64,000 nt of DNA from Autumnicola lenta (lineage in GTDB: Bacteria; Bacteroidota; Bacteroidia; Flavobacteriales; Flavobacteriaceae). The notes beneath the pieces were generated by a model that saw nothing but the letters and a program-made list of their open reading frames with translations, made no database searches and was not told where the DNA came from. Shown one piece after another: positions 1 through 8,514 of this stretch. Numbering within the stretch: the first letter of the stretch is position 1; every line of letters begins with the position of its first letter. Where the stretch lies: assembly GCF_031846515.1 (NCBI RefSeq), contig NZ_JAVRHO010000002.1, positions 62,001-126,000 of the forward strand. Reading direction: 5' to 3'. A program made the position numbers and the translations under genes.

Positions 1-50
1 GAGTGATGACCGGAGCAGAAATAACTGTTCGTTTTTTGATTGATGAATGA

Positions 51-78
51 CCCCGGAGTGATGACCGGGGTTTTTTTT
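51..78 (+). terminator. Intrinsic terminator
   Basis: A six-base-pair GC stem (CCCCGG at 51-56 with CCGGGG at 65-70) with an eight-base loop is followed directly by eight T. It ends the transcript of a plus-strand gene lying to the left of the window and insulates the oxidoreductase genes that start at 192. Confidence 0.8.
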
Positions 79-191
79 ATGCCTGAGGTTGAAAACCTAT
101 GCAGACTTTTACAGAAACTAAACTTTTGTTAATCCCTGTTTCTGCTCATCGCTTTTCTCTTTATTCTGCGTATTTTTTCTGTAAAAAATTT

Positions 192-1058
192 ATGGGAAAA
201 CAGCAAAAAGTTTTGGTCGCAGGAGCATCTGGCTCTTTGGGACTGGAGATAGTAAAAGTGCTGAATGCACAGGGGCGGCCTATACGCGTCCTCACCAGTT
301 CTGATGAAGGAAAAGAAAAACTTATTCCGTACACGAACGACATTTGGAAAGCCGATGCAAGCAACAGCGAGGAAGTTGCTAATATTACAGAAGGTGTGGG
401 TACCGTGATTTCGGCTTTGGGAAACAGTGTAAGCCTCTTTACCCCCAATGAGAAATCTTTTTATAAGATTGATTTTGAATCCAATCGAAATATTCTGCGT
501 GATGCAGAGAAAAATGGCGTAAAAAGGTTCGTTTATACTTCTATAAAAGGAGCCGATGTAGAGGAAGATTTTGCTGTAGCACGCTCACATAAATTATTTG
601 AACAGGCGCTGCACGGCTCAGGGTTTGATTATACGATTATACGTCCTGTGGGATTCTTTTCCGGCCTTAATGACTTGATGATAATGGCGAAAAGAAAAGT
701 GATTCCTCTCATTGGAGATGGAAGCGCCAAAACCAATAGTATTCATCATGCAGATCTCGCCAAGGTGGTTTGTCGGTATGTGGATGAAGGGCCGGAAGTA
801 ACGGAAGTGGGAGGACCGGAAATCCATACCCGACTGGAAATGGCAGAAATGATCCAGGAAACTATAGGCGGAAAAATTGTAAAAGTTCCTGAAGTTATCG
901 CAGATATCGGCTTGAAACTTCCCGATTTCTTTGAAGATATTCACGAGAAACTGGACTATTTTAAGTTTGTCACTACCAATGATATGATCGGCGAGAAAAA
1001 CGGTAATATCACCTTTAAAGAATATTTAGCTAATTTAGATAAAAATCAATTGCCATAA
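192..1058 (+). CDS. NAD(P)-binding SDR/NmrA-like protein
   Basis: The protein is an atypical short-chain dehydrogenase of the NmrA/NAD(P)H-binding group, about 288 residues. It begins with the nucleotide-binding strand and loop VLVAGASGSLG, and a second conserved block around FVYTSIKGAD fits the central Rossmann strand. The frame is open back to 99, but the extra 31 residues look unlike the family, and the ATG at 192 lies just before the Rossmann strand, so I chose 192. Its stop overlaps the next start by one base (TAATG), so it is translationally coupled to the flavoprotein at 1058. The substrate cannot be read from sequence. Confidence 0.85.
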   Translation: MGKQQKVLVAGASGSLGLEIVKVLNAQGRPIRVLTSSDEGKEKLIPYTNDIWKADASNSEEVANITEGVGTVISALGNSVSLFTPNEKSFYKIDFESNRNILRDAEKNGVKRFVYTSIKGADVEEDFAVARSHKLFEQALHGSGFDYTIIRPVGFFSGLNDLMIMAKRKVIPLIGDGSAKTNSIHHADLAKVVCRYVDEGPEVTEVGGPEIHTRLEMAEMIQETIGGKIVKVPEVIADIGLKLPDFFEDIHEKLDYFKFVTTNDMIGEKNGNITFKEYLANLDKNQLP

Positions 1059-2497
1059 TGTCTCAACAATATGACGCGATTATAATTGGAAGTGGTTCCA
1101 ACGGGCTGGCTGCGGCCATTCATCTTCAACAAAAGGGGCTAAAAACTGCCATTTTTGAGCAGGCTTCTTCCCCTGGCGGTTCCACCCGAACGGAAGAAGT
1201 TACACTGCCGGGCTTTAAGCACGATATTGGCTCTGCAATTTTGCCGATGGGCGTTGCTTCTCCTTTTTTCAGAACCCTGCCCCTTGACGAACATGGGTTG
1301 GAATGGATCTATCCCGATATTCCTTATGCTCATCCATTTGATGATGGTACTGCCCTCGCTTGTTTTCAGGATATTGACAGGACAGCTGCGCAGCTATATA
1401 AGGATGAAAACTCCTATAAAAAACTCTTCAAGCCTATTGTGGAAAAATGGCCCCAATTGGAATACAACCTCCTGGGACCATTGTCATTTCCAGATCATCC
1501 CGTTGAATTACTGAAATTTGGATTAAAAGCACTACCATCTGCAAAAATGCTGGTGAACCATTATTTTAAAGAGGATAAAAGCAAAGTCTTTTTCTATGGC
1601 TCTGCCGCTCATTCCACTTTGCCACTAAACACCATTGCTTCAGCCTCTTTCGGACTTGTGCTGACCACAATGGCACACAAATTTGGATGGCCGTTCCCTA
1701 AAGGTGGCGCCGGAAAATTTATAGAAGCGCTCCTCTCCTACTATAAATCTATGGGAGGTGAAATTTTTCTGAATAAAAAGGTGGAGGATGTAAATGAGCT
1801 TCCTAAAGCAAAAGCATATCTTTTTGATGTTACCCCGGAACAACTCTTAAAAATAAAAGGAACCGAATTCCCTTCGCTGTACCGTAAAAGAATGGGGAAT
1901 TATAACTATGGCGCAGGAGTCTTTAAAATCGACTGGGCTTTAAGCAAACCTATTCCTTTTACGAACGAAAAATGCCGAAAAGCAGGTACAATACACCTCG
2001 GTTTTACAAAAAAGGAAATGGAAGAATCTGAAGATTCCGTTCATAACAATCGCGCGACTGATACTCCTTATGTATTAATCGCACAACATTCAGTTTTTGA
2101 TAATACCCGCGCCCCAGATGGCAAACACACTGCCTGGGCTTACTGTCATGTCGAAAATGGAAGCACCAAAGATTTCACAAAACAAATAGAAGACCAAATA
2201 GAAAGAGCCGCTCCCGGATTTAAAGGTTGCATCCTTGCTAAATCTACAATGAATACTCATCAACTGGAAGTGTTTAATCCCAACATCATAGGTGGGGATA
2301 TCAATGGCGGAAAACAAGATATCACTCAGCTCTTTACCCGGCCAATAGCAAAAATATCTCCATATTCGACTCCTAATCCCAGTATTTATATCTGCTCTTC
2401 TTCAACTCCACCGGGTGGTGGCGTACATGGGATGAGCGGATTTAATGCTGCAAAAAAGGTGATTTCAGATCATTTTAATGATTTGAAGCAGAAATAA
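1058..2497 (+). CDS. FAD-dependent oxidoreductase, phytoene desaturase-like
   Basis: The 479-residue protein has an N-terminal dinucleotide-binding motif GSGSNGLAAA, the downstream EQASSPGGSTRTEE block of the CrtI/amine-oxidase fold, and a C-terminal FAD-contact segment around PGGGVHGMSGFNAAK. Relatives are broadly annotated as phytoene dehydrogenase-like NAD(P)/FAD oxidoreductases, and many are not carotenoid enzymes. No phytoene synthase or other carotenoid gene is nearby, so a carotenoid role is unsupported. Coupling to the SDR gene upstream suggests the two redox enzymes act on the same lipid-like or isoprenoid substrate; that is inference. Confidence 0.85.
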   Translation: MSQQYDAIIIGSGSNGLAAAIHLQQKGLKTAIFEQASSPGGSTRTEEVTLPGFKHDIGSAILPMGVASPFFRTLPLDEHGLEWIYPDIPYAHPFDDGTALACFQDIDRTAAQLYKDENSYKKLFKPIVEKWPQLEYNLLGPLSFPDHPVELLKFGLKALPSAKMLVNHYFKEDKSKVFFYGSAAHSTLPLNTIASASFGLVLTTMAHKFGWPFPKGGAGKFIEALLSYYKSMGGEIFLNKKVEDVNELPKAKAYLFDVTPEQLLKIKGTEFPSLYRKRMGNYNYGAGVFKIDWALSKPIPFTNEKCRKAGTIHLGFTKKEMEESEDSVHNNRATDTPYVLIAQHSVFDNTRAPDGKHTAWAYCHVENGSTKDFTKQIEDQIERAAPGFKGCILAKSTMNTHQLEVFNPNIIGGDINGGKQDITQLFTRPIAKISPYSTPNPSIYICSSSTPPGGGVHGMSGFNAAKKVISDHFNDLKQK

Positions 2498-2544
2498 ACT
2501 CGATCAAGGCAAAATTAAGGTATAAACAGTTCTTAATTTTTCGG

Positions 2545-2552
2545 TATTTTTG
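2545..2552 (+). promoter_or_regulatory. Bacteroidota -7 element for the BLUF gene
   Basis: TATTTTTG matches TAnnTTTG about 30 bases before the ATG at 2583. No clear TTG lies at the -33 position. The element overlaps the 5' end of the longest possible reading frame (from 2550), which argues that translation starts at 2583. Confidence 0.5.
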
Positions 2553-2582
2553 GCATCAAGTCTAACCAAATTAACAACCCAT

Positions 2583-2993
2583 ATGCGCTATGCCATTAGC
2601 TATGTAAGCACTGTTAATCCAGAGCTTTCAGAAACAGAAATTCAGGAAGCTTTAGATTTCAGTAAAAATTGGAACAACGATAATAATATAACAGGGATAC
2701 TCTTATATTCTCAAGGAAACTTTTTCCAGGTCCTGGAGGGCGAGGAGAATTTATTAAAATCTTTATTTAGCAGAATAAAAGCTGACCAACGCCATCATAA
2801 TGTCATCACTATTTTTCAGAAAAAAGTACCAAATATTCAGTTTGATGATTACGAAGTGGATTTTATTTCCCTGGACGACAGTTACAACGCTGCTCAAATA
2901 GACACTTATCTTTCTCAAATAGATCTTCTAAACCCTTCTATTCAAGGTTCCGTCAGGTACATTTTAAATAAGTTCACAGAGGGCATAAAATAA
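2583..2993 (+). CDS. BLUF-domain blue-light sensor
   Basis: A single-domain BLUF (sensor of blue light using FAD) protein of 136 residues. Counted from the ATG at 2583, the flavin-site residues are present: Tyr7 in ISYVST, Asn31 before ITG, and Gln49 in FFQVLEG. The semi-conserved Trp and Met of the last strand are replaced (FDDYEVDF: Tyr and Val where W and M usually stand). No output domain is fused, so it must signal through a partner not identifiable here. The start at 2583 places the domain at the N-terminus as usual in short BLUF proteins. It lies 85 bases after the flavoprotein gene with its own -7 box. Confidence 0.9.
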   Translation: MRYAISYVSTVNPELSETEIQEALDFSKNWNNDNNITGILLYSQGNFFQVLEGEENLLKSLFSRIKADQRHHNVITIFQKKVPNIQFDDYEVDFISLDDSYNAAQIDTYLSQIDLLNPSIQGSVRYILNKFTEGIK

Positions 2994-3042
2994 GTTTAAC
3001 CCAGTTATTCTTATTCCTACACTTAAATACATTTAATAAACA

Positions 3043-3148
3043 CTATTATTTCCGCATCATTTCTTGCTGCGAATTCTGGTAACTCCAGCGAAGTATTAAA
3101 CGGTAAAATAAGCGAGGCAGATTGGTTTTATATCAATATTATGGATGG
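3043..3148 (+). pseudogene. Decayed 5' fragment of rpe
   Basis: Bases 3061-3148 align with the start of the intact rpe gene (about 6873-6962). TTCTTGCTGC is shared, then CTGGTAACTCCAGCG against TTGGTAACCTTCAGCG, then 3114-3148 matches 6928-6962 with only three differences in 35 bases. Small indels and the lack of a matching start destroy the frame. Weaker similarity extends back to about 3043. It is a relic of a partial duplication of rpe now on the other side of the 3.4-kb ThuA/dehydrogenase gene. Confidence 0.7.
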
Positions 3149-3283
3149 AGAGTGAAGTCAGTGAAGTAGAGAAATCCAAAAGGAATTAAATATTAATTTT
3201 TATATAAAATTAAAAAAAATGTACTTTTAGCCGTTGATGTTATGATAACATAAAACCTTTAGTCATTACAGTATTTCCTTAAA

Positions 3284-6200
3284 ATGAAAAAAAAATTATT
3301 TTCTAGCCTTGCCTTTGTATTAATCCTGTTTTCCAGTTGCAACAACAAAAGGGATGGTGAACCGCGCATACTTGTATTTTCGAAGACTACTAACTTCCGT
3401 CATAGCTCAATCCCCAAAGGGATTGAAGCCTTTCAAAAATTGGGGAAAGAGCACAATTTTCAGGTGGATACTACTGAAAATGCTTCACGCTTTGTAGATG
3501 ACAGCTTGAAAAAATACGCTGCGATCGTTTTTCTAAACACTACGGGAAATGTCCTTAACGCCCGTCAGGAAGCGGCGATGGAACGTTATATCCAGGCCGG
3601 CGGTGGATTTGTCGGGGTTCATGCTGCTACAGATACTGAATATGATTGGGGCTGGTACACCAAACTGGTAGGCGCGCAATTTGTAAGCCATCCCGCTATA
3701 CAGGAAGCAGATTTTATTATAAAAAATAAAGATTTTGATGCTACCTCTTTCTTCGAAGAGGATGTTTGGCACAGAGAAGATGAGCTTTATAACTTCAAAA
3801 ACATCAATCCAGATATTAACGTACTTATCGGTATAGACGAAAGTACATACGAGGGTGGAACCAACGGAAAAAACCATCCCATGAGCTGGTATCACGATTA
3901 TGATGGAGGTCGTGCATTTTATACAGAGTTAGGCCATACCGACGAAAGCTATTCCGAAGAAAACTATCTAAAGCATTTATGGGGTGGCCTCAAGTATGCC
4001 ATGAATGACAATAAATTGCTTGACTATGATAAAGCGACGACTCAGCTCCCACCCGATGCAGACCGTTTTACCAAAGAAGAACTCTCAATGGGAGAATTTT
4101 TTGAACCTACGGAAATGACCATCCTTCCTAACCTGGACATCCTTGTGGCGCAGCGCCGCGGTGAGTTAATGCTATATAAGCAAAAAACAGGCACATTAAG
4201 CCAGGTAGGCATGCTGGATGTTTATTCCGAGACCCTGAATACTCCGGGGGTGAATGCAGAAGAAGGTGTGATGGGATTGCAGAAAGATCCCAATTTTAAA
4301 GAAAATCATTGGATTTATACCTATTATAGTCCATCAGGTGACGACTGGACTAACCGCCTGTCCCGTTTTAAATTCACCGATGACAAACTTCAAAAAGATA
4401 CAGAGGAAGTTATTTTGGAAATTGAGACCCAGCGGGAGATTTGCTGCCATACGGGTGGCTCCATAGCCTTTGGGCCGGATGGCCTTTTATTTCTTTCTAC
4501 GGGGGATAACTCAACCCCTTTTAATGAAAAAGATGTGAAATTTGTGAGTAATGGTTTTGCGCCACTAAATGATATTCCCGGCCATAGGCAATTTGATGCG
4601 CGCAGGACTGCCGGTAATACCAATGATTTACGCGGTAAGATTATCCGTATTAAGGTAAATGAAGACGGCACCTATGATATTCCCAACGGAAACCTTTTCC
4701 CGGAAGGAACGGAAAAAACCAGGCCAGAAATATATACTATGGGCCATCGTAACCCTTATCGTATATCTGTTGATCAGAAAAACAGCAACCTTTACTGGGG
4801 AGAAGTAGGACCAGATGCAGGCGAAGACAGTTTAAAAACCCGCGGACCCAAAGGTTATGACGAGGTAAACCAGGCCAAAAGAGCAGGCAATTATGGCTGG
4901 CCTTTCGTTATAGCAAACAACAAACCTTATGTTGACTATGATTATGCCACTGGAAAAAGTGGAGAGCACTTTGATCCCGATCATCTCGTAAACGACTCGC
5001 GCAACAACACCGGTTTAACCAATCTTCCGCCAGCACAAAAAGCGATGATATGGTACCCTTACGACGCTTCCCCGGATTTTCCCGAAGTCGGCTCAGGCGG
5101 TAGGAATGCCATGGCGGGTCCTGTATATTATCCAGATATGTTTCCCCAGGAAACTCGGCTTCCAGATTACTACGATAGCAAATTAATTATTTACGAATGG
5201 ATACGCGGTTGGATGAAAGCGGTGACTTTTGATGAGGAAGGTAATTTTAGCAAGATGGAGCCTTTTGCCGAAGATATTGAGCTGAATAACCTAATTGATA
5301 TGGAAGTAGGACCCGATGGTCGCATCTACCTACTGGAGTATGGTAGTGGCTGGTTTGCACAAAACGACGACTCTGGCTTAGCGGTTATTAATTACAATGG
5401 GGGCAATCGTCCTCCCCTGCTTACCAACATGAAAGTTAATAAAACTTCGGGCAGCCTTCCGCTTAGCATTAAAGCAAGCGTGGATGCCCGCGATCGGGAA
5501 AATGATCAAATAACATATCTATGGGATCTTGGGAATGGGGAAACCATGGAAACCAATGTGCCTGAAGTTCAATATACATATAACAAAGCAGGAGAATATC
5601 AAGTTTCTGTGACCGCAAAAGATAGTCAGGGTGACTCTACAAAGAATACAGTAGCCAGGGTGATTGCCGGAAATTCACGGCCTGAAGTGAAAATTGCCAT
5701 TACCCAAGGTAACACCTCCTTTTACATGCCCGGGGTTCCATTAGGCTATTCGGTGAGCGTGAAGGATCATGAAGACGGCAGCAATGTTGATGAACAAAAT
5801 ATTTACGTGGGAGTCGATTATGCCGAAGGGCTTGATAAAGCCTCTATGGCGATGGGACACCAGGAAGTGAACTCGGCTATTATGGGCAAAACCCTAACCC
5901 AGACTCTGGATTGCAAAAGCTGCCATAAGGTAGAGGAACCTTCGGTAGGACCATCTTACATGGCAGTTTCTGAAAGATACAAAAATGATAAAAATGTATA
6001 TTCGTACCTGGAGCGGAAGATCATGGCCGGAGGCGGTGGTGTATGGGGCGAAATTATGATGCCCGCACACCCCAACCTCAGTAAAAAAGAAACTCAACAA
6101 ATTGTGGATTATATCTTTTCACTGACCCAGGAAGAACAAAACAATAAATCGCTACCTGTAGATGGAACTATTTATCCCGAAGAAAGTGGCCCTCAAAAAT

Positions 6201-6718
6201 CATTGGTCTTAGTAGCCAGCTATACCGATAAAGGTGCCAAAGGGATAAACCCTCTTACCGAAACCACTCAAATGATAATGCCAGGCAACACGTTTATGGT
6301 TTCCGACACATTAAAAAGCGATGGCTTCACCACAATGGAGTATAATGGCCAAAAATTGCTATTGACCCCAAAGAATGCAGGTTGGTTTGCCTTGCCTAAA
6401 ATGGATTTAACAAATGTGAATAAAGCCACTATTAATTTAGGCTGGCAAGGTGAAATTATTCCTGTATTTAACCTTGAGGCCCATTTGGATTCGCCGGATG
6501 GTGAATTGTTGGGCAAAGGTAGCATGATAACACCAGGATCAGGGGAAACGCAGTCTACTCTTAAAATGGATTTAAAACCGGTAAGGGATGGAAATAAACA
6601 TTCTATTTACTTCACTTATCAACCAGATACGGACCAACCGGATGATGTAAATTCCGCTGTATTCTCGGTTAAACTACAAGGCGATCCCAACGTGGAAAGT
6701 AATATGGCTCAAAATTAG
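3284..6718 (+). CDS. ThuA - PQQ sugar dehydrogenase - PKD - cytochrome c lipoprotein
   Basis: A 1144-residue multidomain lipoprotein. The signal peptide ends in the lipobox LFSSC. A ThuA (trehalose-utilisation) domain follows at about 28-245. Next comes a six-bladed GSDH-type PQQ sugar dehydrogenase at about 262-700, with HTGGSIAFGPDG carrying the likely catalytic His and YTMGHRNPYR further on. Then come a PKD domain at about 712-790 and a class I cytochrome c with C877-K-S-C880-H881 and a candidate Met ligand in GEIMMPAH. The last 180 residues look like a beta-sandwich, CBM6-like domain. Substrate oxidation and a haem electron acceptor thus sit in one surface or periplasmic chain. It stands alone between the rpe relic and rpe. 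The sugar is unknown. Confidence 0.85.
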   Translation: MKKKLFSSLAFVLILFSSCNNKRDGEPRILVFSKTTNFRHSSIPKGIEAFQKLGKEHNFQVDTTENASRFVDDSLKKYAAIVFLNTTGNVLNARQEAAMERYIQAGGGFVGVHAATDTEYDWGWYTKLVGAQFVSHPAIQEADFIIKNKDFDATSFFEEDVWHREDELYNFKNINPDINVLIGIDESTYEGGTNGKNHPMSWYHDYDGGRAFYTELGHTDESYSEENYLKHLWGGLKYAMNDNKLLDYDKATTQLPPDADRFTKEELSMGEFFEPTEMTILPNLDILVAQRRGELMLYKQKTGTLSQVGMLDVYSETLNTPGVNAEEGVMGLQKDPNFKENHWIYTYYSPSGDDWTNRLSRFKFTDDKLQKDTEEVILEIETQREICCHTGGSIAFGPDGLLFLSTGDNSTPFNEKDVKFVSNGFAPLNDIPGHRQFDARRTAGNTNDLRGKIIRIKVNEDGTYDIPNGNLFPEGTEKTRPEIYTMGHRNPYRISVDQKNSNLYWGEVGPDAGEDSLKTRGPKGYDEVNQAKRAGNYGWPFVIANNKPYVDYDYATGKSGEHFDPDHLVNDSRNNTGLTNLPPAQKAMIWYPYDASPDFPEVGSGGRNAMAGPVYYPDMFPQETRLPDYYDSKLIIYEWIRGWMKAVTFDEEGNFSKMEPFAEDIELNNLIDMEVGPDGRIYLLEYGSGWFAQNDDSGLAVINYNGGNRPPLLTNMKVNKTSGSLPLSIKASVDARDRENDQITYLWDLGNGETMETNVPEVQYTYNKAGEYQVSVTAKDSQGDSTKNTVARVIAGNSRPEVKIAITQGNTSFYMPGVPLGYSVSVKDHEDGSNVDEQNIYVGVDYAEGLDKASMAMGHQEVNSAIMGKTLTQTLDCKSCHKVEEPSVGPSYMAVSERYKNDKNVYSYLERKIMAGGGGVWGEIMMPAHPNLSKKETQQIVDYIFSLTQEEQNNKSLPVDGTIYPEESGPQKSLVLVASYTDKGAKGINPLTETTQMIMPGNTFMVSDTLKSDGFTTMEYNGQKLLLTPKNAGWFALPKMDLTNVNKATINLGWQGEIIPVFNLEAHLDSPDGELLGKGSMITPGSGETQSTLKMDLKPVRDGNKHSIYFTYQPDTDQPDDVNSAVFSVKLQGDPNVESNMAQN

Positions 6719-6843
6719 TAAAGTTATGGCGTAGGTGCGGCGGACATTCCCGGTTTGAATTAATGACATAATAATTGATCATAAATTCTTTTCTTCCGCA
6801 CAATGCCATCATAATTTCTATTTTTGCATAAATTTAAATAGCT

Positions 6844-7506
6844 ATGACACCTAAACTAATTGCCCCTTCCCTTCTTGCTGCCGATTTTGGTAACCTTCAG
6901 CGGGACATAGAAATGGTAAATTCGAGTGAGGCAGATTGGTTTCATATCGATATTATGGACGGCGTTTTTGTTCCGAATATTTCCTACGGAATGCCGGTAT
7001 TGGAAGCCATTAACAAGCATGCCAAAAAAACTCTTGATGTACACCTTATGATCGTTGATCCCGACAGGTATATTAAAGATTTTGCGAGACTTGGTGCACA
7101 CAATCTTACGGTACACTTTGAGGCCTGTACTCACCTGCACAGAACGTTGCAGGTAATAAAATCTGAAGGAATGAAAGCCGGTGTTGCAATTAATCCCCAT
7201 ACTAATATCGATTTGCTGAAAGATATTATAAATGATATCGACTTAGTGCTTATAATGAGTGTAAATCCCGGATTTGGAGGGCAAAGCTTTATAGAAAACA
7301 CCCATAAAAAAATCAGGCAGCTCAAGGAGCTGATTATCCAAAATGCTGCTGAAACGCTTATCGAAATTGACGGAGGTGTTTCAGACCAAAATGCTGCTGA
7401 ACTTTGTAAAGCCGGTGCTGATATCCTGGTAGCAGGAAGTTTTGTTTTTAAAGCAGAAAATCCTTTAGATACCATTCAAAATTTAAGAAAACTTGCAAAT
7501 TCCTGA
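6844..7506 (+). CDS. rpe: Ribulose-phosphate 3-epimerase
   Basis: Interconverts ribulose-5-phosphate and xylulose-5-phosphate in the cytoplasmic pentose phosphate pathway. At 220 residues it has the family length. Visible motifs are APSLLAADF at the N-terminus, HIDIMDGVFVPN (metal-binding His and Asp), DVHLMI, MSVNPGFGGQ, and IDGGV with the catalytic Asp, then AGSFVF for phosphate binding. TATTTTTG at 6819-6826 is a plausible -7 element. The 3' end overlaps the YpdA-type gene by 14 bases, indicating translational coupling. Confidence 0.97.
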   Translation: MTPKLIAPSLLAADFGNLQRDIEMVNSSEADWFHIDIMDGVFVPNISYGMPVLEAINKHAKKTLDVHLMIVDPDRYIKDFARLGAHNLTVHFEACTHLHRTLQVIKSEGMKAGVAINPHTNIDLLKDIINDIDLVLIMSVNPGFGGQSFIENTHKKIRQLKELIIQNAAETLIEIDGGVSDQNAAELCKAGADILVAGSFVFKAENPLDTIQNLRKLANS

Positions 7507-8473
7507 TAAACCTTACGATGTAGTAATAATTGGAGCAGGCCCTATAGGTATAGCCTGTGGACTGGAAGCCGAGAAAAAGAACCTCTCTTACGTGATCCTT
7601 GAAAAAGGCTGCCTGGTAAATTCTCTTTATTACTACCCTACAAATATGACCTTCTTTTCTACTTCAGAAAAGCTGGAACTTGATAATATTCCGTTTATAA
7701 GTACTAATCCCAAGCCAAGAAAAGCAGAAGCATTAGAATATTATCGTAGGATCGCCACTTCAAATCAATTAAACATCAATCTTTTTGAAAAGGTGGCTTC
7801 CGTAGAAAAACAGGAGGATAAAAAAATCATTGTTGAAACTCAAAAAGCTGTTTACCAAACCCGGAATGTGATTGTAGCTACGGGTTTTTACGATATTCCG
7901 AATAAAATAAATATCCCGGGAGAGGATCTGCCAAAGGTGTTTCATTACTACGGGGATCCGCACTACTACGCAACAAGAAAAACCGTCGTGGTGGGAGCCA
8001 GTAATTCTGCTGTAGATGCTACGCTGGAAATTTACAGAAAAGGTGGTGAGGTCACCATGATCGTGAGAAAGCCTGAAATTGGAAGGCGGGTTAAATATTG
8101 GGTAAGGCCCGATATTGATAATCGTATAAATGAAGGCAGTATTAAAGCACATTTTAATGCAAAACTTACAGAAATAAGGGAGAATGAGGTGGTGATCGAA
8201 ACTCCACAAGGAACAGAAGTGATCGAAAACGACTTTGTTTTACTAATGACCGGTTATCGTCCCAACTTTAAATTTCTTCAGGATATGGGAATTGAGTTAT
8301 CTGATGATGGTAAAAAAATACCGAATTACGACCCACATACTATGGAAACCAATGTTTCCAACATATACCTGGCCGGTGTAGTTTGCGGTGGTGTAGACAC
8401 ACATAAGTGGTTTATCGAAAACTCGAGGGTCCATGCAAAAATGATCCTGGAAAATATTGTTACAAAAAGTTAG
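7493..8473 (+). CDS. YpdA-family thioredoxin-reductase-like flavoprotein
   Basis: The protein has an FAD-binding motif GAGPIG near residue 15 and a second NAD(P)-binding motif GASNSA. The YpdA hallmark stretch NSLYYYPTNMTFFST is present in place of a redox-active CxxC. In Firmicutes, YpdA reduces bacillithiol disulfide; in Bacteroidota the physiological thiol is less certain. The only start giving the full Rossmann strand is TTG at 7493, inside the end of rpe. Later ATGs would remove the FAD motif. Length (326 residues) is normal for the family. Confidence 0.85.
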   Translation: MQIPDKPYDVVIIGAGPIGIACGLEAEKKNLSYVILEKGCLVNSLYYYPTNMTFFSTSEKLELDNIPFISTNPKPRKAEALEYYRRIATSNQLNINLFEKVASVEKQEDKKIIVETQKAVYQTRNVIVATGFYDIPNKINIPGEDLPKVFHYYGDPHYYATRKTVVVGASNSAVDATLEIYRKGGEVTMIVRKPEIGRRVKYWVRPDIDNRINEGSIKAHFNAKLTEIRENEVVIETPQGTEVIENDFVLLMTGYRPNFKFLQDMGIELSDDGKKIPNYDPHTMETNVSNIYLAGVVCGGVDTHKWFIENSRVHAKMILENIVTKS

Positions 8474-8498
8474 GCATCACTTTGAAAAAGATGATGCC
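8473..8498. terminator. Hairpin between convergent genes
   Basis: GGCATCA at 8473-8479 pairs with TGATGCC at 8492-8498 in the short gap between the convergent YpdA-type and aldehyde dehydrogenase genes. On the minus strand the stem is soon followed by CTTTTT, so it may end transcription from the right; the plus side lacks a T run. Confidence 0.5.
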
Positions 8499-8514
8499 CT
8501 AAATTTGGCAGTTA

